Below are positions 28,998 to 38,312 of a DNA stretch of 64,000 nucleotides, one piece after another. How positions within the stretch are numbered: the first letter of the stretch is position 1; every line of letters begins with the position of its first letter. This DNA comes from Bradyrhizobium icense (GTDB lineage Bacteria; Pseudomonadota; Alphaproteobacteria; Rhizobiales; Xanthobacteraceae): contig NZ_CP016428.1 of assembly GCF_001693385.1 (NCBI RefSeq), positions 310,001-374,000 of the forward strand. The letters are read 5' to 3'. The position numbers and the translations under genes are program-made. The notes under the pieces were generated by a model. The model did no database searches, had not been told where the DNA came from, and was given only the letters and a program-made list of their open reading frames with translations.

Positions 28998-30182
28998 GTG
29001 CGCTCGACGGTAAACTTCCCGGCTGCCGGCGGTTCCGCGTTTCCGCCCTCGCTGCTGTTTCGAAACCTGTCGTCGGCGACGGATGATCTCGACCTGTCCA
29101 CGATCAAGCCCGGATCGTCGAGACGCCGAGGCGCCCACAGCAAGCTGCGGGTCGGCAATTTTCTCACCTTCTCGGGGTCGCCCGGAATCTGGGGCCCGAG
29201 CGCCACCAATAGCGTCCTGCTGGCGATCTCCGAGATTAATAAACGCGGCGGCATTCTCGGACGCGAGATTGAATTGTCGGTCTACGATTCCGGCGGGGCA
29301 ATCGAGGAGGTAGTGCGTCGCGCCGAACGCGCTCTCGCGTTCGACGAAGTCGACCTGATTATGGGCTCGCACATCAGCGCGGTCCGCGTCGCACTGCGCA
29401 AGGTCACCCGCAACCGCATTCCCTATATCTACACCCCCGTCTATGAGGGTGGCGAGCGCACGCCAGGCGTGATGGCGATCGGCGAGACGCCGCGTTGGCA
29501 GAGCCGGCCGTCGATCCATTGGCTGTCCGACTTCAAGAAGGCGTCACGCTGGTATCTGATCGGCAGCGATTATGTGTGGCCATGGCAGTCGCATCGCGCG
29601 GTCAAGCGATACATCGCCGAAGCGGGCGGGCAGGTCGTCGGCGAGGAGTTCGTCCCCGTCGGGGAAGACAATCACGAGGCGCATCTGGCGCGCATTCGTG
29701 CCGCGAGGCCCGACGTCGTGCTGATCTCGCTCATCGGAACGGACAGCATTACGTTCAATCGCGCCTTCGCCGAATGCGGCCTCGCCGCCACCACGCTGCG
29801 CTTCGCCGGCGCGATGGACGAGACCGTTCTGCTCGGGATCGGGGCCGAGAATACCGAGAACCTGTTCTGCGCATCCGGCTATTTCACTTGCGTCGGCTCG
29901 CGCGCCAATGACGAATTCCTCTCTCGCTATCGGGCGATGTTCGGTCCGCACGCGCCACCGATCGGATCCGTCAGCCAATCCAACTATGAGGGGTTGCGCT
30001 TCCTCGAAGCGGCAGCCAACCGAGCCGGCTCGTTGTCGATGGGGCCGTTGCTCGCGGCGGCGCGCAACGTGATCTATGCGGGCGCCCGCGGCCCCATTAC
30101 CATTCGCGGCGGCCGTGCCGAGATGCCGATGTATCTTGCCGAGGCCAATGGCCTCGACTTCAAGGTGATCAAGACGATCTAG
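28998..30182 (+). CDS. AmiC-like amide/urea-binding protein without signal peptide
   Basis: Periplasmic-binding-protein-fold receptor (Peripla_BP_5 type, AmiC/FmdD/UrtA group) of 394 residues. The ligand core begins with LRVGNFLTFSGSPGIWGPSA and contains INKRGGILGREIELSVYDSG and RWYLIGSDYVWPWQSHRA. GTG 28998 has AGGAG 5 nt upstream; an in-frame ATG at 28944 lacks one. The N-terminus from the GTG has no hydrophobic signal core, so the protein is probably cytoplasmic, as is the amide sensor AmiC of Pseudomonas. No AmiR-type antiterminator is encoded nearby. It may sense amides and act with the MarR protein. Confidence 0.8.
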   Translation: MRSTVNFPAAGGSAFPPSLLFRNLSSATDDLDLSTIKPGSSRRRGAHSKLRVGNFLTFSGSPGIWGPSATNSVLLAISEINKRGGILGREIELSVYDSGGAIEEVVRRAERALAFDEVDLIMGSHISAVRVALRKVTRNRIPYIYTPVYEGGERTPGVMAIGETPRWQSRPSIHWLSDFKKASRWYLIGSDYVWPWQSHRAVKRYIAEAGGQVVGEEFVPVGEDNHEAHLARIRAARPDVVLISLIGTDSITFNRAFAECGLAATTLRFAGAMDETVLLGIGAENTENLFCASGYFTCVGSRANDEFLSRYRAMFGPHAPPIGSVSQSNYEGLRFLEAAANRAGSLSMGPLLAAARNVIYAGARGPITIRGGRAEMPMYLAEANGLDFKVIKTI

Positions 30183-30328
30183 AAAAGCGATGCCCGGATC
30201 AAGGGTCGAAATCCGAAATAATGCTTGAAAAGGAAAATATTTCCGTTTTGAATACAATAGTGGAGCCAACGGCCCGTCGCAGGCGGGCCGGGCACCGCGC
30301 CGGGAACCCAAAGCTTCAGGAGAGCGTC

Positions 30329-31843
30329 GTGTCAGTCGTCCTACCAACCCCAACGCAACTTCGTGCGGTCGCCGAGCAGTGCGGCCTTTCGCTGACCGAG
30401 GAAGACGTCGCATCGTTTCGCGGCCTGATGCAGGGCTCGATCGACGCCTACAATCTCGTTGCCGCAATGCCGGACGAGGTGCCGCCGGTGAGATATCCGC
30501 GCACCCCCGGCTATCGGCCTGCGCCGGAAGAGAACCCGCGCAACGCCTGGTATCGCAAGTCGACGGTGAAGGGCGCCAGTTCCGGCAAACTCAAGGGCAA
30601 GACGGTCGCGCTAAAGGACAACATTATGTTGGCCGGCGTGCCCATGATGAACGGATCGGCCACGCTGGAAGGCTACGTGCCCGACTTCGATGCCACTATC
30701 GTCACGCGGATGCTGGACGCGGGCGCCGAAATCGCCGGCAAGGTTCACTGCGAATCCTTCTGCATGTCCGGCGGCAGCCACACCAACGCGGTGGGACCCG
30801 TGCACAATCCGCACAAGATGGGCTATTCGGCCGGCGGTTCGTCGTCGGGCAGCGGCGTCGTCGTTGCGCTTGGCGAGGTCGACATGGCGATCGGCGGTGA
30901 CCAGGGCGGTTCGATCCGGATGCCGTCCTCGTTCTGCGGCACATACGGGATGAAGCCGACCTGGGGATTGGTTCCGTACACCGGTATCATGCCGATCGAA
31001 ATTTTCGTCGACCATACCGGGCCGATGACGGCAACGGTGGCCGACAACGCGTTGTTGCTGGAGGTGATCGCCGGCGACGACGGTTACGATCCGCGCATCA
31101 AGGCGCCGAAGGTCGAGGAGTATACCAAGGCACTCGGCGGCGGCGCTAAAGGGATGAGGATCGGCATACTCAAAGAGGGCTTCGAGCAGCCAATGGCGGA
31201 GGCTGCGGTGAACGAGAGCGTGCGCGAAGCGGCCAAGCGCTTCCGCGATCTCGGTGCCTCGGTCGAGACGGTCTCGATCCCGATGCATTTGACCGGCCCT
31301 GCAATCTGGACGCCGATCGGTACCGAAGGCATGACGCAGACCATGATGTATGGCGACGGCTACGGGCTGAGCCGTGGCGATCTCTATTCGACGTCGCTGA
31401 TGGATTTCCATCGCGGCTGGCGCCGGCAGGCGGACTCACTCTCGGAAACCACCAAGCTGTTCCTGCTGCTCGGCACCTACATCAACAACAATTTCGGCCC
31501 GCGCTACTATGGCAAGGCGCTCAATATCTCCAGGCGGCTGACCGCTGCCTACGACAAGGCCTTCAAGGACTACGATCTGCTGCTGCTGCCGACGACGCCG
31601 ATGAAGGCGACGCCGCTGCCGCCGGCCAATGCCAGCCGCGAGGACTACGTGGCGCGGGCGCTCGAGATGATTGCCAACACCGCACCGTTCGACATCACGC
31701 ATCATCCGGCGATGTCACTGCCCTGCGGTATGGTCGACGGCCTGCCCGTCGGGCTGATGCTGGTCGGCCGGATGTTCGAGGAATCGACGATCTATCGCGC
31801 GGCGCACGCTTTCGAGCAGATCGGCGACTGGAAGAAGATGTGA
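30329..31843 (+). CDS. Amidase (amidase signature family)
   Basis: Hydrolyses carboxamides to acids and ammonia. The 504-residue product has the Ser-cisSer-Lys triad at Lys96 (ALKDN), Ser171 (SAGGSSSGSG) and Ser195 (DQGGSIRMPSS). To my knowledge these are the same positions as in the Rhodococcus nitrile-pathway amidase, which supports the GTG start at 30329, itself preceded by AGGAG. The longer frame from 30221 has no ribosome site. No nitrile hydratase gene is adjacent. It lies between the AmiC-like protein gene and the ABC importer genes, whose import would supply its substrate. Confidence 0.93.
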   Translation: MSVVLPTPTQLRAVAEQCGLSLTEEDVASFRGLMQGSIDAYNLVAAMPDEVPPVRYPRTPGYRPAPEENPRNAWYRKSTVKGASSGKLKGKTVALKDNIMLAGVPMMNGSATLEGYVPDFDATIVTRMLDAGAEIAGKVHCESFCMSGGSHTNAVGPVHNPHKMGYSAGGSSSGSGVVVALGEVDMAIGGDQGGSIRMPSSFCGTYGMKPTWGLVPYTGIMPIEIFVDHTGPMTATVADNALLLEVIAGDDGYDPRIKAPKVEEYTKALGGGAKGMRIGILKEGFEQPMAEAAVNESVREAAKRFRDLGASVETVSIPMHLTGPAIWTPIGTEGMTQTMMYGDGYGLSRGDLYSTSLMDFHRGWRRQADSLSETTKLFLLLGTYINNNFGPRYYGKALNISRRLTAAYDKAFKDYDLLLLPTTPMKATPLPPANASREDYVARALEMIANTAPFDITHHPAMSLPCGMVDGLPVGLMLVGRMFEESTIYRAAHAFEQIGDWKKM

Positions 31844-31879
31844 GGGGGGTCGTCGTTACAGGCAGGCTGGACATAGGAC

Positions 31880-32737
31880 ATGGCTAGCACCTTCGTTGCG
31901 GCGTTCGAGATCCTGAGTTTTGGCGCGATCATCGTGCTGGTCGTGCTCGGGCTCGGGATCATCGCCAGCATGATGGGGATTTTCAATTTCGCGCAGGGCG
32001 AGTTCGTCCTGCTCGGCGCTTATGTCACCTATCTGGCGTATAGCAGCGGGATTCCGATCTGGGTCGGCATGGCGGTCGCGCCATTCATCGTCGGCGGCCT
32101 CGGCTTCGTGCTGGAGGCGCTGATCATTCGGCGCTTCTACGCCGCGCCCATCGTGGCAATGCTGGGCACCTACGCGCTCGGCCTGATCGTCCGTGAGAGC
32201 GTGCGCGGCCTGATCGGCGGCTTCTACCTGACGGTACCGGAGCCGATCGGCGGATCGATCGACATCGGCACGATGCACATCTCGGCGTGGCGCTTCACGA
32301 TCATCGTCATCACGCTGCTGGTGATGGCGGGCTGCTATCTGTTGCTGTCGCGGACCAGCTTCGGCCTCCGCGTGCGCGCCACGCTGGAAAATCCCGCGCT
32401 GGCGCGGGCGTCGGGAATTTCCACGCCCCTGATCTATGGCGCCACCTTTGCCTTCGGAGCCGCGCTGGCGGGGCTGGCCGGTGCGCTGATCGTGCCCGTG
32501 TTCAGCCTGTTCGCCGACCTCGGCATACGCTTCCTGATCCAGGGTTTTGTCGCGGTCATGGTCGGCGGTGTCGGATCATTTATCGGGCCGGTTGCCGGAG
32601 CGGGCGTGATCGGAACGCTCAGCGCCGCGCTGCCCTGGGTCATGGCGCCCGTGGTCGCCGACGTTCTCGTCTTCGTACTTGCCATCGTCTTCATCAAATT
32701 CCGGCCGCAAGGCCTCATCGCTGGAAAAGGGGTTTAG
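31880..32737 (+). CDS. ABC importer permease, LivH/UrtB type
   Basis: A 285-residue inner-membrane permease with about eight hydrophobic segments. It carries the branched-chain-amino-acid/urea permease signature (IASMMGIFNFAQGEFVLLGAYVT) and the cytoplasmic loop GLRVRATLENPALARASGI that contacts the ATPases. With the genes that follow it forms a complete importer. It starts 36 nt after the amidase stop. Confidence 0.92.
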   Translation: MASTFVAAFEILSFGAIIVLVVLGLGIIASMMGIFNFAQGEFVLLGAYVTYLAYSSGIPIWVGMAVAPFIVGGLGFVLEALIIRRFYAAPIVAMLGTYALGLIVRESVRGLIGGFYLTVPEPIGGSIDIGTMHISAWRFTIIVITLLVMAGCYLLLSRTSFGLRVRATLENPALARASGISTPLIYGATFAFGAALAGLAGALIVPVFSLFADLGIRFLIQGFVAVMVGGVGSFIGPVAGAGVIGTLSAALPWVMAPVVADVLVFVLAIVFIKFRPQGLIAGKGV

Positions 32738-32741
32738 TCAC

Positions 32742-33962
32742 ATGTTTGCCGATCGCTTTGATTTGACGCGCCGTCGTTTCCTCAGCGGCTTTGCTTTCAC
32801 GACCGGCGCGATTGCGACCGGGGTCGGTAGCTGGGTGGTCAGGCCTGACTGGGCCAATGCCGCCGAAGGTCCGATCAAGGTCGGCATCGCGACCGACCTG
32901 ACTGGCCCGATCGCCTATGCCGGCAATGCCGACGCCAATGTCGCCAAGATGGTCATCAAGCAGATCAACGCTGCCGGCGGCCTGCTCGGCCGGCCGCTCG
33001 AGCTCTATATCGAGGACACCGCCTCCAACGAATCGGTTGCCGTCGGCAACGTTCGCAAGCTGATCCAGCGCGACAAGGTCGACATGGTGCTCGGCGGCAT
33101 TACGTCTTCGATGCGCAACGCGATCAAGGATCCGATCGTGGCGCGCGGCAAGACGCTCTACATCTATCCGCAGCTTTACGAGGGCAAGGAATGCACGCCC
33201 AATCTGTTCTGCACCGGCCCGACCCCGGCGCAGCAATGCGACGAGTTCATTCCCTGGCTGATCAAGAACGGCGGCAAGAAGTTCGCGCTGCCGAGCGCCA
33301 ATTATGTCTGGCCGCACACGCTCAACGTCTATGCCCGCAAGGTGATCGAATCCAGCGGTGGCGAGGTCGTGTTCGAGGAATACTACCCGCTCGACCAGGT
33401 CGACTTCTCAGCCACCGTCAACCGCATCATCTCGAACAAGGTGGACGTGGTCTTCAATACCGTGATCCCGCCGGGCGTCGGCCCGTTCTTCAAGCAGCTC
33501 TACGAGGCCGGCTTCCTGAAGAATGGTGGGCGGCTTGCCTGCGTGTACTATGATGAGAATACGCTCAACATCAATCAGGCCAACGAGATCGAAGGGCTTG
33601 CGAGCTGTCTCGACTACTTCAAGGCGCTGACCAAGGACGATCCGGTCAGCGCCAAGATTCAGGCGGCCTACGAGAAGGATTTCCCCGGCAACTTCCTGTT
33701 CGCGGCCGGCAGCGCGGCGACCGGCACCTATCGCGGGCTGAAGCTCTGGGAAGCGGCGGTCAAGGAAGCCGGCAAGATTGACCGCGATTCGGTGGCCGCG
33801 GCGCTCGATCATGCCAAGATAGCTGAAGGCCCGGGCGGCCCGGCGGAGATGGTGCCGGGCAAGCGGCACTGCAAGATGAAGATGTATACCGCTGTTGCCA
33901 AAGGCGGGAACTATGAGATCGTGGGCCGCAGCGATGGTCTCGTCGATCCCAAGGAATGCTGA
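32742..33962 (+). CDS. Tat-exported substrate-binding protein, FmdD/UrtA-like
   Basis: A periplasmic receptor of 406 residues. The N-terminus has a twin-arginine signal (LTRRRFLSGFAF) with a mild hydrophobic core and an Ala-rich cleavage region near WANAAEG. The mature part begins IKVGIATDLTGPIAYAGNA and contains LNVYARKVIESSGGEVVFEEYYPLD, typical of short-chain amide/urea receptors. ATG 32742 starts 4 nt after the permease stop. It is a second, exported relative of the protein at 28998, so the locus has one probable cytoplasmic and one periplasmic receptor. Confidence 0.92.
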   Translation: MFADRFDLTRRRFLSGFAFTTGAIATGVGSWVVRPDWANAAEGPIKVGIATDLTGPIAYAGNADANVAKMVIKQINAAGGLLGRPLELYIEDTASNESVAVGNVRKLIQRDKVDMVLGGITSSMRNAIKDPIVARGKTLYIYPQLYEGKECTPNLFCTGPTPAQQCDEFIPWLIKNGGKKFALPSANYVWPHTLNVYARKVIESSGGEVVFEEYYPLDQVDFSATVNRIISNKVDVVFNTVIPPGVGPFFKQLYEAGFLKNGGRLACVYYDENTLNINQANEIEGLASCLDYFKALTKDDPVSAKIQAAYEKDFPGNFLFAAGSAATGTYRGLKLWEAAVKEAGKIDRDSVAAALDHAKIAEGPGGPAEMVPGKRHCKMKMYTAVAKGGNYEIVGRSDGLVDPKEC

Positions 33963-33969
33963 GTGATCG

Positions 33970-35064
33970 ATGGGCACGGTAAAGCAGGCCCTTCGCATGA
34001 AGCTGAGCGAAGAGCCGGAAGTTTCGATGGCTGAGAGCCGACCTGATGGAGCATCGCCGGCGCGCCGCGCCGCGGGGCTGAAAGTGCTGCCGGTCGTCGA
34101 AGGGCTGGTGCTGATTGCAGCGCTGATCCTGCCTCTGTTCTTGCAGGACTACCTCACGGTGTTCGCCACCCGTGTCATCATCCTCGCCCTGTTCGCGCTC
34201 TCGTTCGATCTGGTGTGGGGATATGCCGGCATCATGAGCTTCGGTCAGGCCCTGTTCTTCGGCTCGGCCGGCTATGGCGTTGCATTGATGGCGCGCGACC
34301 TCGGCATAACCTCGATCTTTCTGGTGCTGCCGGCGGGCACGCTGATCGGGCTCACCACCTCGCTGCTGCTCGGCGGCTTTCTGCTGCTCGGCCGGCATCC
34401 CTCCAGCGTGATCTTCGTTGCGCTCGGCACCTTGACCGGATCCTATGCCGCCGATCGTCTGGCGCGGGGCTGGTACTATCTCGGTGGACAGAACGGCATT
34501 CCCTCGATCCCGCCAATGTCGTTCGGCAGCTACGACATTACCGAGGGGCCGGTCTATTACTATTTCGCGCTCGGCATTCTTGCCGTCGTCTATCTGCTGT
34601 GCCGCTTCCTGGTGCGCTCGCAGTTCGGCCTGGCACTGGCGGGGCTTCGCGAGAACGAGCAGCGCATCGCCTTCTTCGGATACAAGGCGCAGCACCTGAA
34701 GGCGATTGTTTTCGCCGTCGGCGGCACCATTGCAGGCCTTGCAGGTAGTCTCTACGCGTTTCACGAGGGGTTCGTCTGGCCCAATATGGTCGGCGTGGTG
34801 ATCTCGACGCAGGTCGTGCTTTACGTTTTATTCGGCGGATCGGGCACATTGATCGGCGCGGTTATCGGCGCCGTTATCATCGAGGGCGTCAGCTTCTGGC
34901 TATCGGACAATTATCGCGAGATCTGGCCGATTCTTCTCGGCGTGTTGCTGCTGCTGGTGATCCTGTTCCGCCCGCTCGGGCTGATCAGCTTCGTGCTCGG
35001 CGAACGCGAGCGCGTCGGCAGTTTCGGGATGGCACGCAAGGAGAAGCGCAATGCCGCTCCTTGA
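33970..35064 (+). CDS. ABC importer permease, LivM/UrtC type
   Basis: A 364-residue permease with a polar N-terminus of about 35 residues, then around ten hydrophobic segments. It includes LSFDLVWGYAGIMSFGQALFFGSAGYG, the LivM/UrtC signature, and the ATPase-contact loop ENEQRIAFFGYKAQHLKAIVF. A start at 34006 (MKLSEEPE) is also possible. Its 3' end overlaps the first ATPase gene by 14 nt. Confidence 0.92.
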   Translation: MGTVKQALRMKLSEEPEVSMAESRPDGASPARRAAGLKVLPVVEGLVLIAALILPLFLQDYLTVFATRVIILALFALSFDLVWGYAGIMSFGQALFFGSAGYGVALMARDLGITSIFLVLPAGTLIGLTTSLLLGGFLLLGRHPSSVIFVALGTLTGSYAADRLARGWYYLGGQNGIPSIPPMSFGSYDITEGPVYYYFALGILAVVYLLCRFLVRSQFGLALAGLRENEQRIAFFGYKAQHLKAIVFAVGGTIAGLAGSLYAFHEGFVWPNMVGVVISTQVVLYVLFGGSGTLIGAVIGAVIIEGVSFWLSDNYREIWPILLGVLLLLVILFRPLGLISFVLGERERVGSFGMARKEKRNAAP

Positions 35065-35785
35065 GGCGACCGGTATCGTCAAGGTGTTTGGCAAGCTCAC
35101 CGCGCTCGACGGTGCAGCGCTGACGATAGGCGAGAACGAGTTTCACGGCCTGATCGGTCCGAACGGCTCGGGAAAAAGCACCCTGATGAAGTGCGTTGCG
35201 GGCGCCGAGATGCCGACCCAAGGCAAGGTCAGCTTCGTCAACCGCGATATCACCCTGTTGTCGCCGACCGAGCGCGCCCGCGCTGGCATGAGCCTGAAAT
35301 TCCAGATCACCAGCGTGCTGCCGACGCTGACGCTGTACGACAACATCCTGCTGGCGCTGCAGGCGCAATCGTCGCTGTTCGATCTGGTGTTCTCGCGCAC
35401 GCGCGGCGTGCTGCACGATCAGGTAATGATGATGCTGAGCCAGTTTCGCCTCGCCGATCGCGCGCATGATGCCGCCGCGGCGCTGTCGCACGGGCAGCAG
35501 CAATGGCTGGAAATCGCCATGGCGCTTGCCGGCAAGCCGCGTCTCTTGCTGCTGGACGAGCCAACCGGCGGCATGAGCCTGGAGGAGCGCCGCGTCACCG
35601 GCGAGCTCCTGCAGCCGATCAAGCAGCATTGCTCGCTCGTGATCGTCGAACATGACCTGGATTTCATCCGCGATATCTGCGACCGCCTGACCGTGCTCGA
35701 CCAGGGTCGCGTGCTCGCCTCCGGAACGGTCGCCGAGATCCAGGCCAACAAGAGCGTCCAGGAGATTTATCTGCGCCGTGCCTGA
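35051..35785 (+). CDS. ABC importer ATPase, LivG/UrtD type
   Basis: A 244-residue ATPase with Walker A GPNGSGKST and Walker B LLLLDEPTGGM. The C-loop is LSHGQQQWLE rather than LSGGQ; that variant is typical of UrtD and short-chain amide ATPases and helps assign the substrate class. A good site, AAGGAG, lies about 8 nt before the ATG. It overlaps the upstream permease and downstream ATPase genes, so translation is coupled. Confidence 0.94.
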   Translation: MPLLEATGIVKVFGKLTALDGAALTIGENEFHGLIGPNGSGKSTLMKCVAGAEMPTQGKVSFVNRDITLLSPTERARAGMSLKFQITSVLPTLTLYDNILLALQAQSSLFDLVFSRTRGVLHDQVMMMLSQFRLADRAHDAAAALSHGQQQWLEIAMALAGKPRLLLLDEPTGGMSLEERRVTGELLQPIKQHCSLVIVEHDLDFIRDICDRLTVLDQGRVLASGTVAEIQANKSVQEIYLRRA

Positions 35786-36479
35786 ACAGACATTCCTCGA
35801 CATACGGCATCTCGAAGCCGGTTATGGCCGCAGCCAGGTCCTGTTCGATGTCAATATCGGCGTACCCTGGCGCGGCGGCGTCGCGGTGCTTGGCCGCAAC
35901 GGCGCCGGCAAGACCACACTGATGAAGACGATCGTTGGCGAGCTTGCGAGTTCGAAAGGCGAATTGTTTTTCGACGGCCGTGACATCACCCGGCGCCGGA
36001 CCGAGGAGCGGGTCCGCTCGGGCATCGGCTACGTGCCACAGGAGCATTCGGTGTTCGCCCGCCTCTCGGTGCGCGACAATCTCGCAGTCGGCTCGCTGTT
36101 CAATCCTGATCCGGCGGCGGTCGATCGGGTCCTGACCATCTTCCCGAAGCTCGGGCAGCGGCTCGACCAGCCCGCGGGCACGCTGTCGGGCGGCGAGCGC
36201 AAAATGCTGGCGATCGGGCGCGCGATGCTAGGCAATCCTAAATTGCTGCTGCTGGACGAGCCGACCGAAGGCGTATGGGTCGGTGTGATCGAGGAGATCA
36301 CCGAGCGGCTGATTGAGTTGGCCAGGCAGATCGCCGTCGTCATCGTCGAGCAGCATCTCGACCTCGCGTTGCGCGTCGCCGACCACGCTTATGTGCTCGA
36401 TCGTGGCCGGGTGGCGCTGCAAGGGCCGGCAGGCGAGGTGCGGAGCGATCCGGAACTGTTGCGGTATCTCGCGCCGTAG
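35778..36479 (+). CDS. ABC importer ATPase, LivF/UrtE type
   Basis: The second ATPase, 233 residues, with Walker A GRNGAGKTT, signature LSGGERKMLAIGRAM and Walker B LLLLDEPTEGVW. It starts at GTG 35778, overlapping the previous gene by 8 nt. It completes the two-permease, two-ATPase, one-receptor importer. The next gene is convergent and 60 bp away. Confidence 0.94.
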   Translation: MPEQTFLDIRHLEAGYGRSQVLFDVNIGVPWRGGVAVLGRNGAGKTTLMKTIVGELASSKGELFFDGRDITRRRTEERVRSGIGYVPQEHSVFARLSVRDNLAVGSLFNPDPAAVDRVLTIFPKLGQRLDQPAGTLSGGERKMLAIGRAMLGNPKLLLLDEPTEGVWVGVIEEITERLIELARQIAVVIVEQHLDLALRVADHAYVLDRGRVALQGPAGEVRSDPELLRYLAP

Positions 36480-36539
36480 CGCACGCGCAACGTACACCTG
36501 CATCGACGGTTGATTCGGTTGGGAAAGCGCCGCGTTTCT

Positions 36540-38021
36540 TTACTTCACCGCCCCGAAGCGGCTGTCGAACGAGTTCGACGACACGATCGGTGCGGAGCCT
36601 GCGACCTGGTTATCCTTGGCGGCGGGTGCCGGGGTATCTGACACTGATGGCTTCAGCGGCGGGCGGCTGGCGGCGGCGTGTTTGACGTCGGGCTTCGCTG
36701 CCGTCGTCTTCGGCGCAGCCGCTTCCGGACGCGGCTGCTGCTTGGTCTCGGTCGCCCTCGGCTTGGACGGCGGCGTGCTGGCGGTGGCGTCGGCTGCGCC
36801 GCCGAGGCCGACCTTGCGGGCGAGGTTGGAGAAGAATCCGTCGTTCTGCGCTGTCGGCGCCGCATTGGCGACCCGCGTCGAAGCTGCGTCGGGCGCGGGA
36901 GCAGATGCGGCAGCCGGCGCTGCGGCCAGTTTCGGCCGCTCGGGCGGGCCCATCAGCAGGTTTTCGGACGGAGCTTTCGGCGGATTGACGTGGGAGGGAA
37001 CGGTGCCTGGCGCACGCGCCATCAGCGACAGGCTCGAGCCGTCGCCGGGCTCCGAAAGCCCGGTACTGCCCTCGGGCACGCGGGCGGCGAACACCTTGTG
37101 CATGCCGCCGTCGATACCGGTGTTGATCCGCGCCACCGGCGTTCCCTTTGCGATCAGCCGCGCGGTTTCGGCAATATCGGTGGCCTGCTTTTCGCGCACG
37201 GCATCGGCGATTTCATCCGATATCGCATAGGCGGGACACTTGGAGGATGCCTCGAACACCGGGTCCTTGGTGGCGCCCGGCGGCTTGACCGCGTCGAACA
37301 CATACTTCTTTTCGCAGAAATCGACCTTCGGCTCCTGCCGCGTCACTTCGAAATGATCATTGCCTTCCTTGATCATTTTCCAGAACGGCATATGCGGGTT
37401 GTTGCGATGCTTGGCCATGTTGGCCGGCGTCATCTTGAACGGATAGGCCTGCAACTGGAACGACTTCTGGCCGCCGAAGAAGGATTCGCGGCCCAGCGAA
37501 TAGATTTCCGCGATCTGCTCGTCGGTCATCGCGTAGCAGCCGCGCGAGGAGCAGTCGCCATGCACCATCAACTGCGAGCCGGTGCGTCCCAATGCTTTGT
37601 CGAACGCATTGGGATAGCCGGTGTTGAAGGAGAGGTAATAGGCCGACTGCGGGTTCATCTGCGCCGGTGAGATCGAGTAGAAGCCTTCCGGCGCCTGGCG
37701 GTCGCCTTCGCGAACCTTGGGGCCGAGATCGCCCGACCAGCGGCAGATCGGATAGGTCTTCAACAGCGCGAAACGGCCGGAGCGGTCCTGCTTCCAGATC
37801 TCCAGTTCGGCTTCCTGCTTGAACAGCCGGACCAGGATCGGGGACTGCAGGTCCATGTCCTTGGCCGTCATGTCGGCGATCAGTTTTGGCGGGACTGGCT
37901 GGTTGGCCTTGGCGTTGTTGGCCAGCGAGATGCCGTCACTGTTGCAGCCGGCCATCAACACGCCTGCGCCCACGAGGACAGCCGACGTGACGAGCGCGCG
38001 AACCAGCGAGCGGTTAATCAA
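36540..38021 (-). CDS. YafK-type murein L,D-transpeptidase, lipoprotein
   Basis: A cell-envelope enzyme of 493 residues. It has a lipobox LMAGC with Cys26, then a YkuD/YafK L,D-transpeptidase domain (about 55-260). The catalytic motif is HGDCSSRGCYAMT with His154 and nucleophile Cys162. YafK-like enzymes cleave or form bonds between peptidoglycan and envelope proteins. The C-terminal 230 residues are Ala/Pro/Lys-rich, probably disordered, and end in NSFDSRFGAVK. The start is a TTG at 38021 with GGAG 8 nt upstream, the only start that puts the lipobox at the right depth. Confidence 0.87.
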   Translation of the reverse strand: MINRSLVRALVTSAVLVGAGVLMAGCNSDGISLANNAKANQPVPPKLIADMTAKDMDLQSPILVRLFKQEAELEIWKQDRSGRFALLKTYPICRWSGDLGPKVREGDRQAPEGFYSISPAQMNPQSAYYLSFNTGYPNAFDKALGRTGSQLMVHGDCSSRGCYAMTDEQIAEIYSLGRESFFGGQKSFQLQAYPFKMTPANMAKHRNNPHMPFWKMIKEGNDHFEVTRQEPKVDFCEKKYVFDAVKPPGATKDPVFEASSKCPAYAISDEIADAVREKQATDIAETARLIAKGTPVARINTGIDGGMHKVFAARVPEGSTGLSEPGDGSSLSLMARAPGTVPSHVNPPKAPSENLLMGPPERPKLAAAPAAASAPAPDAASTRVANAAPTAQNDGFFSNLARKVGLGGAADATASTPPSKPRATETKQQPRPEAAAPKTTAAKPDVKHAAASRPPLKPSVSDTPAPAAKDNQVAGSAPIVSSNSFDSRFGAVK

Positions 38022-38312
38022 AGGCTAAGCTCCACACCCACCGGGCATTCTCGCACCCCAAATCACAGCGACATGCCCTGAAGCCGTTGTCTAAAATATT
38101 ATCCATTGCCCCCCTGCGCCGCAACCCGAACGGGGCCGTCCAGCGGCTGCGGCAGCAGGCATGGTCAACAGAAACTAAAGACCGGGCTCGGGGCCTAATT
38201 GCGGCCGAATCATGCGCGCTGGCGAAAATAGTGGCCGTTTAGAGGTCGTTAATCATTGGGCGAGTAGGCCCGGGGCGATCTTACCGAGGCGGCGTAGATA
38301 CGGACGAAGCGA
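38022..38312. other. Intergenic gap with L,D-transpeptidase promoter
   Basis: About 290 bp between the L,D-transpeptidase start and the accA stop, both on the minus strand. It is locally AT-rich around 38088-38105 (CTAAAATATTATCC). I see no ORF and no clear hairpin. Confidence 0.4.

Noticed and set aside
31880..36479. Branched-chain amino acid (Liv) importer as the function of the ABC genes
   Set aside because: The LSHGQ-type C-loop, the receptor type and the adjacent amidase fit urea/short-chain amides better; Liv systems share the fold only.
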